Under the pieces are notes generated by a model. It made no database searches, was not told the origin of the DNA, and saw only the letters and a list, made by a program, of their open reading frames with translations. Below, piece by piece: positions 17,869 through 29,900 of a stretch of DNA of 64,000 nucleotides (positions within the stretch are counted from its first letter, which is position 1; every line of letters begins with the position of its first letter). The DNA is taken from contig NZ_CP039644.1 of the NCBI RefSeq assembly GCF_004923315.1, positions 248,001 through 312,000 of the forward strand, written 5' to 3'. The position numbers and the translations under genes were made by a program. The stretch comes from Azospirillum sp. TSA2s. GTDB lineage: Bacteria; Pseudomonadota; Alphaproteobacteria; Azospirillales; Azospirillaceae.

Positions 17869-18728
17869 GGCTTTGCCGTTCCGGGCTTCGCGGCTCCGGA
17901 TTTGGAGGTGCTCTGGTTGCCCGCCTGGGTCCCGGTGGACAAGGCCGACAACGCCGGTTCGGGGAAGATGGCGGTGCCGCTCATGCCGGCGATTAGGCCG
18001 GCATGAGCGATCTCGCCGGTCAGCTTGGCGGTGACCTTCACTGACTGGCTGGCCGGATCGACCTTGGCGCCGGGCAGCACCACCTCACCGGGCAGGGTGG
18101 CCCCGGTTTCGTCGACGCGCAGGTCGAAGCGCTGTCCCGGCTTCAGCCACACCATCCAGGAGGAGGGTACGATCAGCTCGACCACCAGATCACGGTCGGA
18201 CAGGATTTCCAGCAACGGCGTGCCGGCGGCGACCGATTCATGCTCCTGGATGCGGCGTTCGACCACCCGGCCGTCGAAGGGGGCCTTGATGTCGCAGCGC
18301 CGGGCCTGCACCTCCGCCTTGCGGACGTCGGCGCGGGCGACCTGGGCCTTGGCCTCGGCCAGCTGCACCTCCGCCTCGCCGATGGAGCGCAGGCTGTTCA
18401 GGCGCCGGTTGACCCGCGCCGTCACCTCCGCCGCGTTTAGCTGGGCGCGGGCGCCGTCGAGCTCCGCCTGATAGCTGGCGCAGTCGAAGGCGACCAGCAG
18501 CTCGCCGGCCTTGAAGCTCTGGCCGGCATCGACGCTCATCCGCGCGATGCGGCCGGGGATCTCGGAGGAGAGGACGGCGTGCCGTTTGGCCTCGATCAGG
18601 GAGCGGACCTCCCCCTGCCAAGCGTCCTCGGCCGCCGCCGGAGTGGAGGTGAAGCCCCCCCCCAGCAGGGCGACCAGGAGAGCGGCGGTGCTGGACGCGG
18701 CACTGGGCCGGGGACTGGGGTGAATCAC
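17865..18728 (-). CDS. Periplasmic adaptor (HlyD/RND-MFP type)
   Basis: This 287-residue exported protein has a signal sequence (AALLVALLGGGFTSTPAAAE). It has lipoyl-like halves around a short alpha hairpin (SSEIPGRIARMSVDAGQSFK and CDIKAPFDGRVVERRIQEHE) and a beta-barrel/membrane-proximal domain. It probably bridges an inner-membrane partner to the TolC-like protein encoded just upstream. The start is taken as GTG at 18728, overlapping the TolC-like stop as GTGA; an upstream ATG-based reading would extend through out-of-frame TolC sequence. It is shorter than typical RND adaptors and carries a C-terminal Thr/Lys/Pro-rich tail. Confidence 0.82.
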   Translation of the reverse strand: MIHPSPRPSAASSTAALLVALLGGGFTSTPAAAEDAWQGEVRSLIEAKRHAVLSSEIPGRIARMSVDAGQSFKAGELLVAFDCASYQAELDGARAQLNAAEVTARVNRRLNSLRSIGEAEVQLAEAKAQVARADVRKAEVQARRCDIKAPFDGRVVERRIQEHESVAAGTPLLEILSDRDLVVELIVPSSWMVWLKPGQRFDLRVDETGATLPGEVVLPGAKVDPASQSVKVTAKLTGEIAHAGLIAGMSGTAIFPEPALSALSTGTQAGNQSTSKSGAAKPGTAKP

Positions 18729-20815
18729 AGCGATGCCAGCCGGTCGGTGGGCCGGCTGGCGGACTGCTGGTTCTGGGCCGAAAGGGTACGAACGGTGCAT
18801 TCCCGCTGATGATCCTTCACATGATAGCAGAACCGCTCGGCCGCGGCGTGATCGGCGAAACCGCCGGCACGCAGCTGGACGATGGTCTTGCCGTCCCGGG
18901 CACGTCGGGTGGTGACATACAGGGCGCCGACCCCGCTGGTCTCCGTTCCCAGGCGTTTGGCGATCATACCCCATTCCCGCTCGGCAAGCCTGTGGCTTGC
19001 ATAAGCACCGAGATCAGCCTGGATAACGGGAGAAAAGGACGACGTCGCAATCGGAGCGGCGGCCGGAGCCGGGGTTTCTGTCGGCGCGGGTGGCGGAGCC
19101 GTCACTGGAGCAGCCGCCGTCGGGGGCAGCGCCGGGGCGGCCGCGACCGGAACCGCCTGCTTGGCTGGCTCCTGCCGGGCCGGTTCCGGCTTCATGGGTT
19201 CCGGCTTGGCTACTTCGGTCTTGCTGTCCTTGGCGGCGGCCGGGGCGGCGGCCTTGGGCTCGGCCATCAGGTCCTTCACGCGCAGGACGCTGTTGGCGCG
19301 CTCCTGCCAGGAGGACAGGCCCTTGCCCACCGCCTGGGTCAGGCTGGACAGGTCGTTGGCCGCCATCGTCTCGGGCAACGGATCAACGCCGGCCGACACC
19401 ATGACGCGGGCATAGGCGTTGTGCAGGTCGGCCAGCACCAGATCGCGGCGCAGGTCGGACAGCAGCGCCGTCACCTCCGACTGGATCACGCCCAGTTCGC
19501 CCCCCTGTCCGGCCTCGCCGCTGTTGGCGTACTGCGCGCGAATCCGGGAGTCGAGGTCGGCCTGCTCGGCGGTCAGGGCGAATTCCTGCTTCAGTTCGCG
19601 GAACTGCAGCACCGCCACATGCACTTGGCTCAGCACCGCCATGCTCAGCGCCTGACGGCGGAAGGCGACCAGCTCCTCCTGCGCCTCGGCATAGGATTTG
19701 GTGGCGGGGGCGGAGACAAGATTGATCAGGTTCCAGCTGATCCGTGCGCCATAGTCGGCCCAGCGCTGGTTCAGCAGGAAGCTGTTGCTGTCGTAGCGCA
19801 GGGCGGCATTGACATCGATGCCCGGCAGCAGCTTGAGCAGCGACCGCCAGGTCTCGTCGGCGGAAATACGCTGGTTGTAGCTTTCCTCCAGCAGCTCCGG
19901 CCGGTTCAGCAGGGCGTAGGTCTCCAGCGCCTCCGCCTTGACGTCCAGCTTGGGCGGCGCCTGCATGAGGCCGGCCGTCGGCATCTCGATCTCGAACGGC
20001 TCGCCCGGCGGCAGGCCCATCAGCGCGCCCAACTGCGACTTCGCCGCCACCAGCTCGCGGCGCAGCGACTGCAGCTGGCGCAGGGTCTCGACCAGGGTGC
20101 GGGTGTAGGTCAGCGCCTGCAGCGGCGCCTGGACGCGCAACGCCTCCAACGTGCGGGCGTCGCGGCGCGCGCCCTCGACCCGCTTCTCCAGCGGTTCCAG
20201 CCGCTTCAGCAGCCGTTCGGCGGCGACGGCGCGCCAATAGGCGGTGCGCACGTCCTGCATGATGCCCTGGACGACGCGGCGGCGGCGTTCATCGGTGATC
20301 AGCACCAGATTGGCGTTCTGCCGCGCCCGCAGATAGCTCACGCCGAAATCCAGCACGTTCCAGGTGAAGGCGAGGTCGCCGGTGCGGCGGTGTCTGTCGG
20401 TGGCGGTGGTGCTTTCGCCCGTCCGCCGGCCGGTGGCGAGGTTCAGGCTCTCCGACCCGGCGTCGTTGTTGCGTCCGGCATAGCCGGCGGCGGCCACCAC
20501 GCGCGGCAGCATGTCATAGCGCGACAGCTCCAGCTGGTCGCTGGCGACCGCCATCTCCATCAGCTTCACACGTTCGTCGAGGTTGTACTTGATGGCGCGG
20601 GCCATCGCCTCATCCATCGAGACCGCCTTGGTCAGCGGCTCCTGCGGGGCCAGCACGACGCCCAGATCCTTGCGCACGCGCGCCAGATTTTCCTCGGCCG
20701 TCAGCGGCTCGGGTTTGACCGCGCAGCCCGCGGCCAGCAGGGATGCCGTCAGGACGGCGACGGGAACCAGCGAAGAACGCAAGCGGCGGCGGAGGGGAGC
20801 GGTCGAAATCTTCAT
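18725..20815 (-). CDS. TolC-like outer-membrane lipoprotein with C-terminal SPOR-like domain
   Basis: This 696-residue protein has a lipoprotein signal with the lipid-attachment Cys at 31 (LLAAGC). It shows TolC-type duplicated helical/barrel repeats from about 60 to 500 (AIKYNLDERVKLMEMAVASD, LLNRPELLEESYNQRI, AQYANSGEAGQGGELGVIQS), a Pro/Ala/Lys linker at about 515-605, and a final module. That module (about 610-680: LGAYASHRLAEREWGMIAKR, then TIVQLRAGGFADHAAAERFC) has the size and pattern of a SPOR peptidoglycan-binding domain. It probably forms the outer-membrane conduit for the adhesin. TolC proteins usually end soon after the second repeat, so the linker plus SPOR-like module is unusual and may pin the channel to the septum or cell wall. 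Confidence 0.85.
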   Translation of the reverse strand: MKISTAPLRRRLRSSLVPVAVLTASLLAAGCAVKPEPLTAEENLARVRKDLGVVLAPQEPLTKAVSMDEAMARAIKYNLDERVKLMEMAVASDQLELSRYDMLPRVVAAAGYAGRNNDAGSESLNLATGRRTGESTTATDRHRRTGDLAFTWNVLDFGVSYLRARQNANLVLITDERRRRVVQGIMQDVRTAYWRAVAAERLLKRLEPLEKRVEGARRDARTLEALRVQAPLQALTYTRTLVETLRQLQSLRRELVAAKSQLGALMGLPPGEPFEIEMPTAGLMQAPPKLDVKAEALETYALLNRPELLEESYNQRISADETWRSLLKLLPGIDVNAALRYDSNSFLLNQRWADYGARISWNLINLVSAPATKSYAEAQEELVAFRRQALSMAVLSQVHVAVLQFRELKQEFALTAEQADLDSRIRAQYANSGEAGQGGELGVIQSEVTALLSDLRRDLVLADLHNAYARVMVSAGVDPLPETMAANDLSSLTQAVGKGLSSWQERANSVLRVKDLMAEPKAAAPAAAKDSKTEVAKPEPMKPEPARQEPAKQAVPVAAAPALPPTAAAPVTAPPPAPTETPAPAAAPIATSSFSPVIQADLGAYASHRLAEREWGMIAKRLGTETSGVGALYVTTRRARDGKTIVQLRAGGFADHAAAERFCYHVKDHQRECTVRTLSAQNQQSASRPTDRLASL

Positions 20816-20881
20816 GGTGGGAGCAATTCCGTTCGGCGGAAAAGGATTGGACGAGGAAAGCGATGCTGGAGCGGAGAGGGC

Positions 20882-20901
20882 GGGCCGCCGTCAGGCGGCC
20901 C
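20882..20901 (-). promoter_or_regulatory. Stem-loop containing the adhesin stop codon
   Basis: GGGCCGCC (20882-20889) and GGCGGCCC (20894-20901) form a perfect 8-bp GC stem around a 4-base loop that includes the adhesin stop codon (20891-20893 on the minus strand). There is no U-tract, so it is not a standard terminator. It could slow ribosomes, protect the adhesin mRNA 3' end, or reduce read-through into the exporter genes 76 bp on. Confidence 0.4.
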
Positions 20902-23900
20902 AGCTGTCGGGCAGGACGTGGCTGGCGAGCGCCGCCAGCAGGTCGGCGGCGTCGGCCGGACCGCCATGGGCGCGGGCGACCTGACGGGCGAAGCCGGGAG
21001 AGGCCGGCATGATTTCGGCGCGGTTGTCCGCCCCGCGCTCCACCGGCTGGCCGCTGCCGTTGGCCGGGGTGCTGCCGCCCTCCTCGGGAGCGCCCTGGTT
21101 CTGCGGCTGGTCCTGCTGCTCGCCCTGGCCCTGGCCTTGCTGGCCCTCTTGGCCCTGGTTCCCCGGCTGTCCCGTCGCCGGGCCGCGGCCCTGCCCGGTG
21201 CCGGGGCCCGGCGACTGGCCCTGGCCTTGGAGCTGACCCTGACCATTGTTCTGGCCAGCCCCTTGCGTGCCGGTCTGGCCAGGAGTGCCCTGGCCGCCGG
21301 TGCCGGTGCGCGTCGTCCCGCCCGTGCCAGGGCCAATGCCGGGATTGGAGCCCGTGTTGGCACCGGTCCCCGTACCGGTACCTCCGGGCGGGCTGCCGGT
21401 GCCAAGGCCGTTGCCGCCCAAGCCATTGTCGCCAAAACCGCTGCCACTCAAGCTGCCGCCCAGACCGCCACCAAGACCACCGCCGAGGCCGCCTCCCCCC
21501 AGTCCGCTGCTGGAGCCGCTGGAGTTGGAGGAGTTGCCGCCGATGCTGTTGAGCGTCACCGACCGGCCGGCGTCCGTGCTGGACGAGCTGCCGCCGATGT
21601 TGTTGAGCGTCACTGACCGGCCGGCGTCCGTGCTGGACGAGCCGCCGCCGATGTTGTTCAGCGTCACCGACCGGCCAGCATCCGTGCTGGACGAGCTGCC
21701 GGGGGTGCCGCCGCTGTTGTTGGCGCCGCTGCTGCCCGGCAGGGTTGGTCCGAACCCGCCCAGTCCGGTGCTGGAGGACGAGCTGTTGGAGGACGGGCCG
21801 TTCGACGAAGAGCCGGTTCCTGCGCTGCCGGACTGCGACGGACCGTTGCCGCTGATGGTAACAGGCGTGGTCGTCGCCGGGGTGGTGGTCGTGTTGATGA
21901 CCGTCGTGGCGCGGGCCACCGTGACCGTCACCGTCGCCGAGGCCGAGCTGTTGCCGGCAAGGTCGCGGGCCTGGATGCTGATCGACCGGCTGGTCGCCGT
22001 GCCGGAGACGCTCGGGTCGCCGGCGCTCGACCGCAGCCCGATCGCCCGCACCGCCGCCTGATAGTCGGCGGCCGACGCCACGCCGGACAGCACGATGCTG
22101 GTGCCGTCGCGGGTTGCGGTGATGCCGGCCGGGAGGCTGCCGATCACCAGCTCGTCGCCGTTGCGGGCGTCGGTCAGGGTGACCGTCACCCGGTTCAGCG
22201 CGCTGGCGTCGGAGAGCGACACCGCGGATCCCAGCGTCGCCGTGCCGCCGGCATTCAGCGTCGGGGCGGTCTCGCCGGCGGAGACCGTCGGGGCTTGGGT
22301 GTCGACCGTCAGGCTCAGTGTGCCCGACCGGCCGATGGTGCCGGCGCTGTCGGTGGCGGTGGTGACGACGCTGTGGCTGCCGTCGGCCAGCGGGGTGGTG
22401 ACGGCGAAGCTCCAGCGGCCGTCGCTGCCGGCGGTCGCCGTGCCCATGGTGACGCCGTCGACGATGACAGTGACCGTGCTGTTCGGATCGGCAGAGCCGG
22501 TCAGGGTCGGACGGGTAACCGCGGTGACGTTGGCCATGTTGTCGACAGCCGAGAGGGCTGGGGTCGACAGCACCGGGGCCACGGTGTCGATGGTCAGCGT
22601 CAACGCCGGCGAGGGGCCGCTGCTGTTGCCGGCCTGGTCGGTCGCCCGGCTGGTGATGGCATGGGTGCCATCGGTCAGCGGGGTGATGGGCGTGAAGCTC
22701 CAGCGGCCATCGGAGCCGGCGGTGGCGGTGCCGACCGTCGCGCCGTCGACCAGGATGGTGACGGTGGACCCGACTTCCGCCGTACCCCCCAGGGTCGGGC
22801 GGTTGAGGTTGGTCAGCCCGTCGGTGGCGGAGACGCCGGTGTCCTGGCCGGTCGCCAGCACCGGGACCGAGGGGGTGTCGGGGGCGATGGTGTCGACCAG
22901 GACGTTCTGCAGTCCCGGCAGACCAGTCAGCGTCGTCGGCAGCGGGATGCGAACCCGGTCGGTGATGCTGCCGCCGTTGAGGGTCAGCCCGGTGACGGCG
23001 ATGCCGTCGGTGTCGCTGTCGCCCGCCTGCACCACATAGTCGAAGCGCAGGATGGCCCCGGTGCTGGCGGCCGGGTTGTAGACCGCTTGGCGGGTCTGGC
23101 CGCCGATGTCGAGCATGATCGTCGGCGTGCCGTTGACGATCAGCACCTCGCTCATCTGGATGAAGAAGCTCAACGTCCGGCCGGTGCCGTACAGGCCGTC
23201 GTTGGGCACGACGATGGTGCGGATCGACGGTGCCGTGGTGTCGATTGCGATGTCCTTGTTCACCCCCAGCGTTCCGGCATTGCCCGGCGTCGCCAGGCGC
23301 AGGACGCCGCTGTTGCCGGCGATGTCCGTGATCGACCCCGCGAGTGCCGAGGCGCTGATGGCGTCCAGGTCGGCGGCGGTGTCGCCGGTCTGCACCGTGT
23401 AGGTGAAGGTCAGCGTGTTGGTGCCGGCCCCGCTGCTGTAGCTGGCGCTGCGGCCGGTGTTGAGCGCCAGCGTCGGCGTGCCGCTGACGCTCACCGTCTC
23501 GCTGAAGGTCACCTGGATCGAGACGGTGTCGCCGATGGTGTAGGTGCCGTTGGCGGTGCTGGCGGTGACGCTGGTGACGGTGGGGGCGACGCTGTCGATG
23601 TGCACGGCCGCGGTGCTGGCGACGTTGGTCAGCGTGCGGATCGCGCTGTTGCCGACGAGATCGGCGATGCTGCCGCTGCTGATCGAGCCGCCGATGCCGA
23701 TGCCGTCGGCGTCGACCAGATTGCTGCCGACGGTGTAGCGGAAGGTCAGCGCGGTGCCGCCCGATCCCGCCAGATAGGTCGCCTGCACCACCGTGCCGTC
23801 GTCCAGCGTGATGGGAAGCGTCGGCGTTCCGGTAACGCTCACCGCTTCCGAGAAGGTGACGGTGACGTCCATGGTGTCGCCGGCCCGGTAGGTGCCGTTC

Positions 23901-26900
23901 ACCGCCGAGACCGAGCTGACCGTCGGGGCCGCGGTGTCGATGACGATCGCCTTGTTGGCGCCCAACGAGTTGGCCGCCCCCGGCGTCGCCAAGGTCAGGA
24001 TGGCGTCCAGGCTGGTGGAGCTGTCGGCGATGCTGCCGCCGTTCAGCGTCAGGGCACCGGTGGAGGCGTAGTCGAGGTCGGCCGCGTTGTCGCCATCCTG
24101 CACGGTGTAGGTGAAGGTCAGCGTCGTCGTCCCAGAACCGCCGCTGTAGGTGGCGCTGCGGCCGGTGATGCCCAGCGCCAGCGCCGGCGTGCCGGTGACC
24201 GTCACCGCCCGGTTGAAGGCGACGGTGATGGTGACGGTGCTGCCGGTCTTGTAGGTGCCGTCGGCGGTGGTGGCGGTGACCGACGAGACGGTCGGGTTGA
24301 CGATGGCGTTCAGCACCAGATCGTTGCCGGTGCCGCCGACATAGTCGACCGTGTAAAGGTCGCCGTTGGTGCTCAGCGTGGCGCCCTGCGCCAGCCCGGA
24401 CAGCGTGTTGGACACCGCTCCGGCGCCGGTCTGGTTGATGATCGTGTAGGTGGCGGCGTTGACGGCATTGAAGCCACTGACGCGGGCCATGGTGAGGGCG
24501 CTGGATCCGCTGGCTAGCGTGACGCCGCCGCTGACGATCACCTGGTCGTAGTTCGTGCCGGGCGAGCCGGTGCCGGCGATCTCCACCGCCAGGGTGCCGC
24601 TCATCGCCAGGGCGCCGTTGACGGTCAGCGTGCCGATGCCAGCGTTGGTCCCGGCGACGCCCGGGGCCAGCGTGGCGCCGGAGGCCACGGTCAGCGTGTT
24701 GGACGAGCCGCTGGCGAAGATGCTGCCGGTGCCGCCCAGCGTGGCGCCGGAATTCACCGTCACGCCCATGGTGCCGCCGAGGGCGCCCGTCACCAGCAGC
24801 GTGCCCGCGCCGAGGGTGGTGGAGCCGCTGTAGGTGCTGGTGCCCGACAGGGTCAGCGTGCCGGCCCCCGACTTGGTGAAGCCGGCGCTGTCCGACAGCA
24901 CGCCCGACAGGGTCACGGCATTGGCGTTGACGATGGTGCTGTCGTTCACCCACAGTTGGATGGCATTGCCGATGGTGACGCCCGCTCCGGTGACGGTCAG
25001 GGTGCCGCCGTTCAGCATCACCGTGCCGGTGCCGATGTTGGTGGCGTCGGTGATCGACAGGGAGCCGTCCCGCACGCTGGTCCCCCAGCTCTGGCCGCCG
25101 TTGCTGCCGGACAGGGTGAAGGTGCCGGTGCCGTCGAGTGACAGCGTGCCGCTGCCGGTGATGGCGCCGGAGAAGGTGGTGGAGCTGTTGTCGATCCCGG
25201 TGGTCAGGGTGTTGGCGCCGATCGCCACCGTGCCGGATCCGGTCAGCGAGCCGACGGTCTCGTCGTTCGACAGGGTCAGGATGGTGCCGGCGCCGACCGA
25301 CACCGCGCTGCTGTCGCCGATCGCCGAACCGCCCGAGGCGGTCAGCGTGCCGCCCGACAAGATGGTGGCGCCGCTGTAGCTGTTGCTGCCCGACAGGGTC
25401 AGCGTGCCGGATCCGGTCTTGGTCAGCCCGCCGCTGCCGCTGATGGCGCCGGAGAAGGTCGTGCTGGTGCCGTCACCGCCGGCGGTCAGGGTGTAGCTGC
25501 CCAGTGTCACCGTGCCGGCCCCGCTGAGAGACCCGATGGTCTCGGCCGCCGACAGGTTCAGCGTGGCGCCGGTGCCGACCGTCACCGCGCCAGCATCGGC
25601 AATGGCGCTGCCGCCGGCCAGCGTGAGGGTGCCGGCCGACACGGTGGTGGCGCCGGTGTCGCTGTTGCTGCCGGACAGGGTCAGCGTGCCGGCGCCGTCC
25701 TTGGTCAGGTCGCCGGTGCCGCTGACGACACCCGACAGGGTCAGGGCGTTGGCGGTCTTCACCGTACCGTTGCCAGTCAGGGTGATGGCGTTGGTCAGCG
25801 TCTGGCTGGTCGCCGTCGTGGTCAGCGTGCCGCCGTTCAGCGTGATGGTGCCGCTGCCGATGGTGCCGGCCGTGCCCAGTTCCACCTCGCCACGCAGCGT
25901 GGTACCGCCGGAATAGACGTTGTTGGCACTGCTCAGCGTCAGCTTGCCTGAACTGAGCTTGGTCAGGCCGCCGGTGCCGGTGATGTCACCCGACAGGGTG
26001 ACGGCGTTGGCGTTGTCGATGGTGGCGTTGGCCGACAGGGTGATGGCGTTGTCGATGGTGGTGGCGCCGGTGACGGTCAGGCTGCCGCCGCTCATCGTCA
26101 CCGTGCCGGTGCCCAGGTTGGCGTCGCCCGCCACCTGCAGCGTGCCGGCGTCGACGGTGATGGTGTTGATGCCGGTGCCGCTGGTGCCGCCGGTCGCGGT
26201 GTTGTTGGTGCCGCCCAGCACCAGCGTGCCGGCGCCGCTCTTGGTCAGGGCCGCCGCATCGGTGGTGCCGTTGTCGGCCAGGGTCGAGTTGATGGTCAGC
26301 GTGTCGCCTGTGCCGACGCTGACGCCGAAGCTGTTGCCCAGCGTGAAGCCGTTGCCGGTGATGGTGATCCCCCGGCTGTCGGTGTCGCTGTCCATCGCCA
26401 GCGTCACGCCGCTGCGCACCGACAGGGTGCCGGGCAGCGTGATGGTGCCGGCCAACGTCCCGGCGAAGCGGATGGTGACGTTGCCCGACACGCTGTTGGC
26501 CAGCGCGATCGCCTCCTTCAGGTCCAGACCGCCGCCGTCGGCCTTGTCGGCGGTGTAGGTGCCGGCCGGCGTGCTGCCGTCGATGGCGGTGACGTCGACC
26601 ACCAGGTCGTTCGTCACGCTGATGCTGAAGGACTTCTCGTAGGTGACGGTGCCGTCGCTGACCTGGACGCGGACGGAATAGCTCTGCCCGGCGGTCAGGG
26701 TGCCGGCGTTGTTCGCTGTCAGCGCGGTGCCGGTGATGGTGAACAGCGCGTTGTCGGTGTCGCCGCTGCCGCTGACCAGCGTGTAGGTCAGGGTCTGGCC
26801 GGTGTCGGCGTCGGTGCCGGACAGGGTGCCGACCACCGCGTTGGCGCCGTCGAAGATGGTGACGGAGCTGTTCGACAGGGCGATATCGGTCGGCGTGTCG

Positions 26901-29900
26901 TTGATCGAGCTGGCGGTGACCACCGTGCTGGTGTTGGCGCTGCTGCTGGTCGTGCCGTCGCTGGTGGTCAGGCTGAAGGTGGTCTGTACCGTGCTGTCCG
27001 GCACCACCTGGTTGTCGGTGGGGGTGAAGACCAGCGCCTGCAACAGGGTCTGCAGCCCGCCCGGCGTGGTGGCGGTCAGCGTGTAGGTGCCGGCGCTGCC
27101 GGTCAGCCCGCCGCCGATGCTGGACAGCGTGCCGTTCGCCGCGGTGTAGGTGATGGTGACGGTGAAGTTGCCGGTGCTGTCATCGGCGTCGGTCACCGTC
27201 ACGCCGCTGAAGGGCGTGGCGGTGGCGTTATCGTTGACCGTGCCGGCGGTGGTGAAGGTGCCGCCCAGCGCCGGCGCCTGGTTGACCGGCCCGGTCAGCG
27301 CGACGTCGTTGCCGTCGCCGCCAACATAGCCGATGGTCAGCGAACCGCTGTTGAGGCTGAGTGTCCCGGTTCCGCTGAAGGTGCCTGTCACACCGTCGAC
27401 GCTGTCGTTGGTGATGATGGCGAAGCTGTCGCCGCTGGTCGTCTTCACCGGCGTGTAGCTGCCGCCGGCGGTCAGGGTACCGCTGCTGACGTCGACCGCA
27501 CCGGTGACCGCCACCTGGTCGTAGCTGCTGGTGCTGGCCAGGTCGACCGCCAGCGTGCCGCCTGACTGGATGGTCAGGCCGCCGTTGACGGTCAGGGTGC
27601 CGACGCCGTTGTTGGTGCCGGCGATGCCCGGCGACAGCGTGCCGCCGGACTGCACGGTCAGACTGCCGTTGACGGTGCCCGTGCCTGCCAGCGTGCCGCC
27701 GTTGCCCACCGTGACCGCGCCGGCCGAAGCGCCGTTCAGGGTGCCGGTGACGACCATCGTGCCGGCGCCGACCGTGGTGGTGCCGGTGTAGGTGCCGGTG
27801 CCGGACAGGGTCAGCGTGCCGGCGCCCGACTTGGTCAGGTTGTAAGATCCGCTGATGACGCCCGACAGGGTGAGCGCGTTGCCGGTGCCGACGCTGACGG
27901 TGCCGTGGCTGCTCCCCAGCGCGATGGCGTTGGCCAGCGTGACGGCACTGCCGGTGGAGGCCAGCGTGCCGCCGTTCAGCGTGACGGTGCCGGTGCCGAG
28001 ATTGTCGGCCGCGCCGACCGCCAGCGTGCCGCCGGTCACGGTGGCGCCCCAGGCGGTGGCGTTGTTGGTGCCGGTCAGGGTCAGCGTGCCGCTGCCCGAC
28101 TTGGTCAGGGTGTTGGTCCCGGCAGAGATGGTGCCGGACAGGGTCAGCGCGTTGGCGGTGCTGAGCGTGCCGTCGCCGGAGCCGACGGTCAGCCCGTTGG
28201 CCAGCGTGACGCTGCTGCCGGTCACGTCCAACGTGCCGCCGTTCAGCGTGATGCCGGCGCTGCTGATGTTGCCGGAACCGGTGATCGACAGGGTGCCGGC
28301 GCTGACGGTGGTGGTGCCGGTGTAGCCGTTGGTTCCGCTCAGCACCACCGTGCCGTCGCCGACCTTGGTCAGGTTGTAGGCGCCGGACACGGTGCCGCTG
28401 ATCGTCAGCGTATCGCCGCTGTTGTAGGAGCCGATGCTGGCGTTCGCCCCCAAAGTGACGGTGCCGGTGATGGTGGCCGTTCCGCCGTTGACCTTCACCG
28501 CGCCGATCCCGGACGATACGCCGATGCCGCTGATCGTCAGGTTCTCGGCGATGGTCAGGCCGGTGCCGATGCGCAGGGTGGCGCCGCTGACGACCGTGGT
28601 GCCGGCGGCGGTGGCGCCCAGCGCGTTGGCGTGGGTAATGTACAGGACGCCGGCGCTGACGGTGGTGGCGCCCGCATAGCTGTTGTCGCCCGACAGGGTC
28701 AGCATTCCGCCGCCGGTCTTGGTCAGGGCATAGGAACCGCTGACCACGCCTGACAGGGTCAGGCCGGTACCCGACACGCCGATGGTGGTGTCGGCGCCCA
28801 TGGCGACGGTGCCGCTGATGGTGGCGCTGCCGCTGGTCACCTGCAGGGCGCCGCCCGACGATACGCCGGTGCCGGAGACGGTGAGATTCTCCGCCAGCGT
28901 GACGCCGCTGCCGACCGCCAGGGTGGCGCCGCTGGCCACCGTGGTGCTGCCGGCGGTGGTGCCCAGCGCGTTGGCGTGGCCGGCGACCAGCGTGCCGTCG
29001 CTGATGATGGTGGCGCCGGTGTAGCTGTTGCTGCCCGACAGGGTCAGGCTGCCGCTGCCGGTCTTGGTCAGGGCGTTGGAGCCGGAGACGATGCCCGACA
29101 GGGTCAGCGCCTTGCCGGACCCGACGCTGACGGTGCCGTCGCCGCTGCCCAGCGTGATGGCGTTGGCCAGGGTGACGCTGCTGCCGGTGCTGTCCAGCGT
29201 GCCGCCGGCCAGCGTGATCGCGGCGGTGCTGATGCTGCCCGATCCGGCGATGGCCAGCGTGCCGCCGCTGACCGTGGTGGTGCCGGTGTAGGTGTTGGAC
29301 GTGCCCGACAGGGTCAGCGTGCCGCTGCCGTCCTTGGTCAGGTTGAAGCCTGTGCCGCTGACCACGCCCGACAGGGTCAGGCCGGTGCCCGACACGCCGA
29401 TGGTGGTGTCGGCGCCCATGGCGACGGTGCCGCTGATGGTGGCGCTGCCGCTGGTCACCTGCAGGGCGCCGCCCGACGACACGCCGGTGCCGGAGACGGT
29501 GAGGTTCTCCGCCAGCGTGACGCCGCTGCCGACCGCCAGGGTGGCGCCGCTGGCGACGGTGGTGCCGGCGGCGGTGGTGCCCAGAGCGTTGGCGTGGCCG
29601 GCGACCAGCGTGCCGTCGCTGATGGTGGTGGCGCCGGTGTAGCTGTTGCTGCCCGACAGGGTCAGGCTGCCGGCACCGGCCTTGGTCAGGGCGTAACTGC
29701 CGGAGAGGGCCCCCGACAGGGTGGCGGATGAGCCGCTGCCGACGCTGAGCGTGGCGGCGCCCGTCAGGCTGACCGCCTTGCTGATGGTGGTGCCGGATCC
29801 GGTGATGTCCAGGATGGCGCCGGCGTCCAGGGATACGCTGCCTCCGCTACCAAGATTGGCATCGGCCGAAACCGTGACCGTGGTCGAGGCGCTGACGGTC

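Noticed and set aside
20891..21300. Autotransporter beta-barrel at the adhesin C-terminus
   Set aside because: The last 300 residues are Gly/Gln/Pro-rich with no amphipathic strands and no terminal aromatic residue.
18809..24517. Long plus-strand open frames opposite the TolC-like and adhesin genes
   Set aside because: They are low-complexity Gly/Ala/Arg/Gln-rich translations created by GC-rich codon periodicity of the real minus-strand genes and have no domains or ribosome sites.
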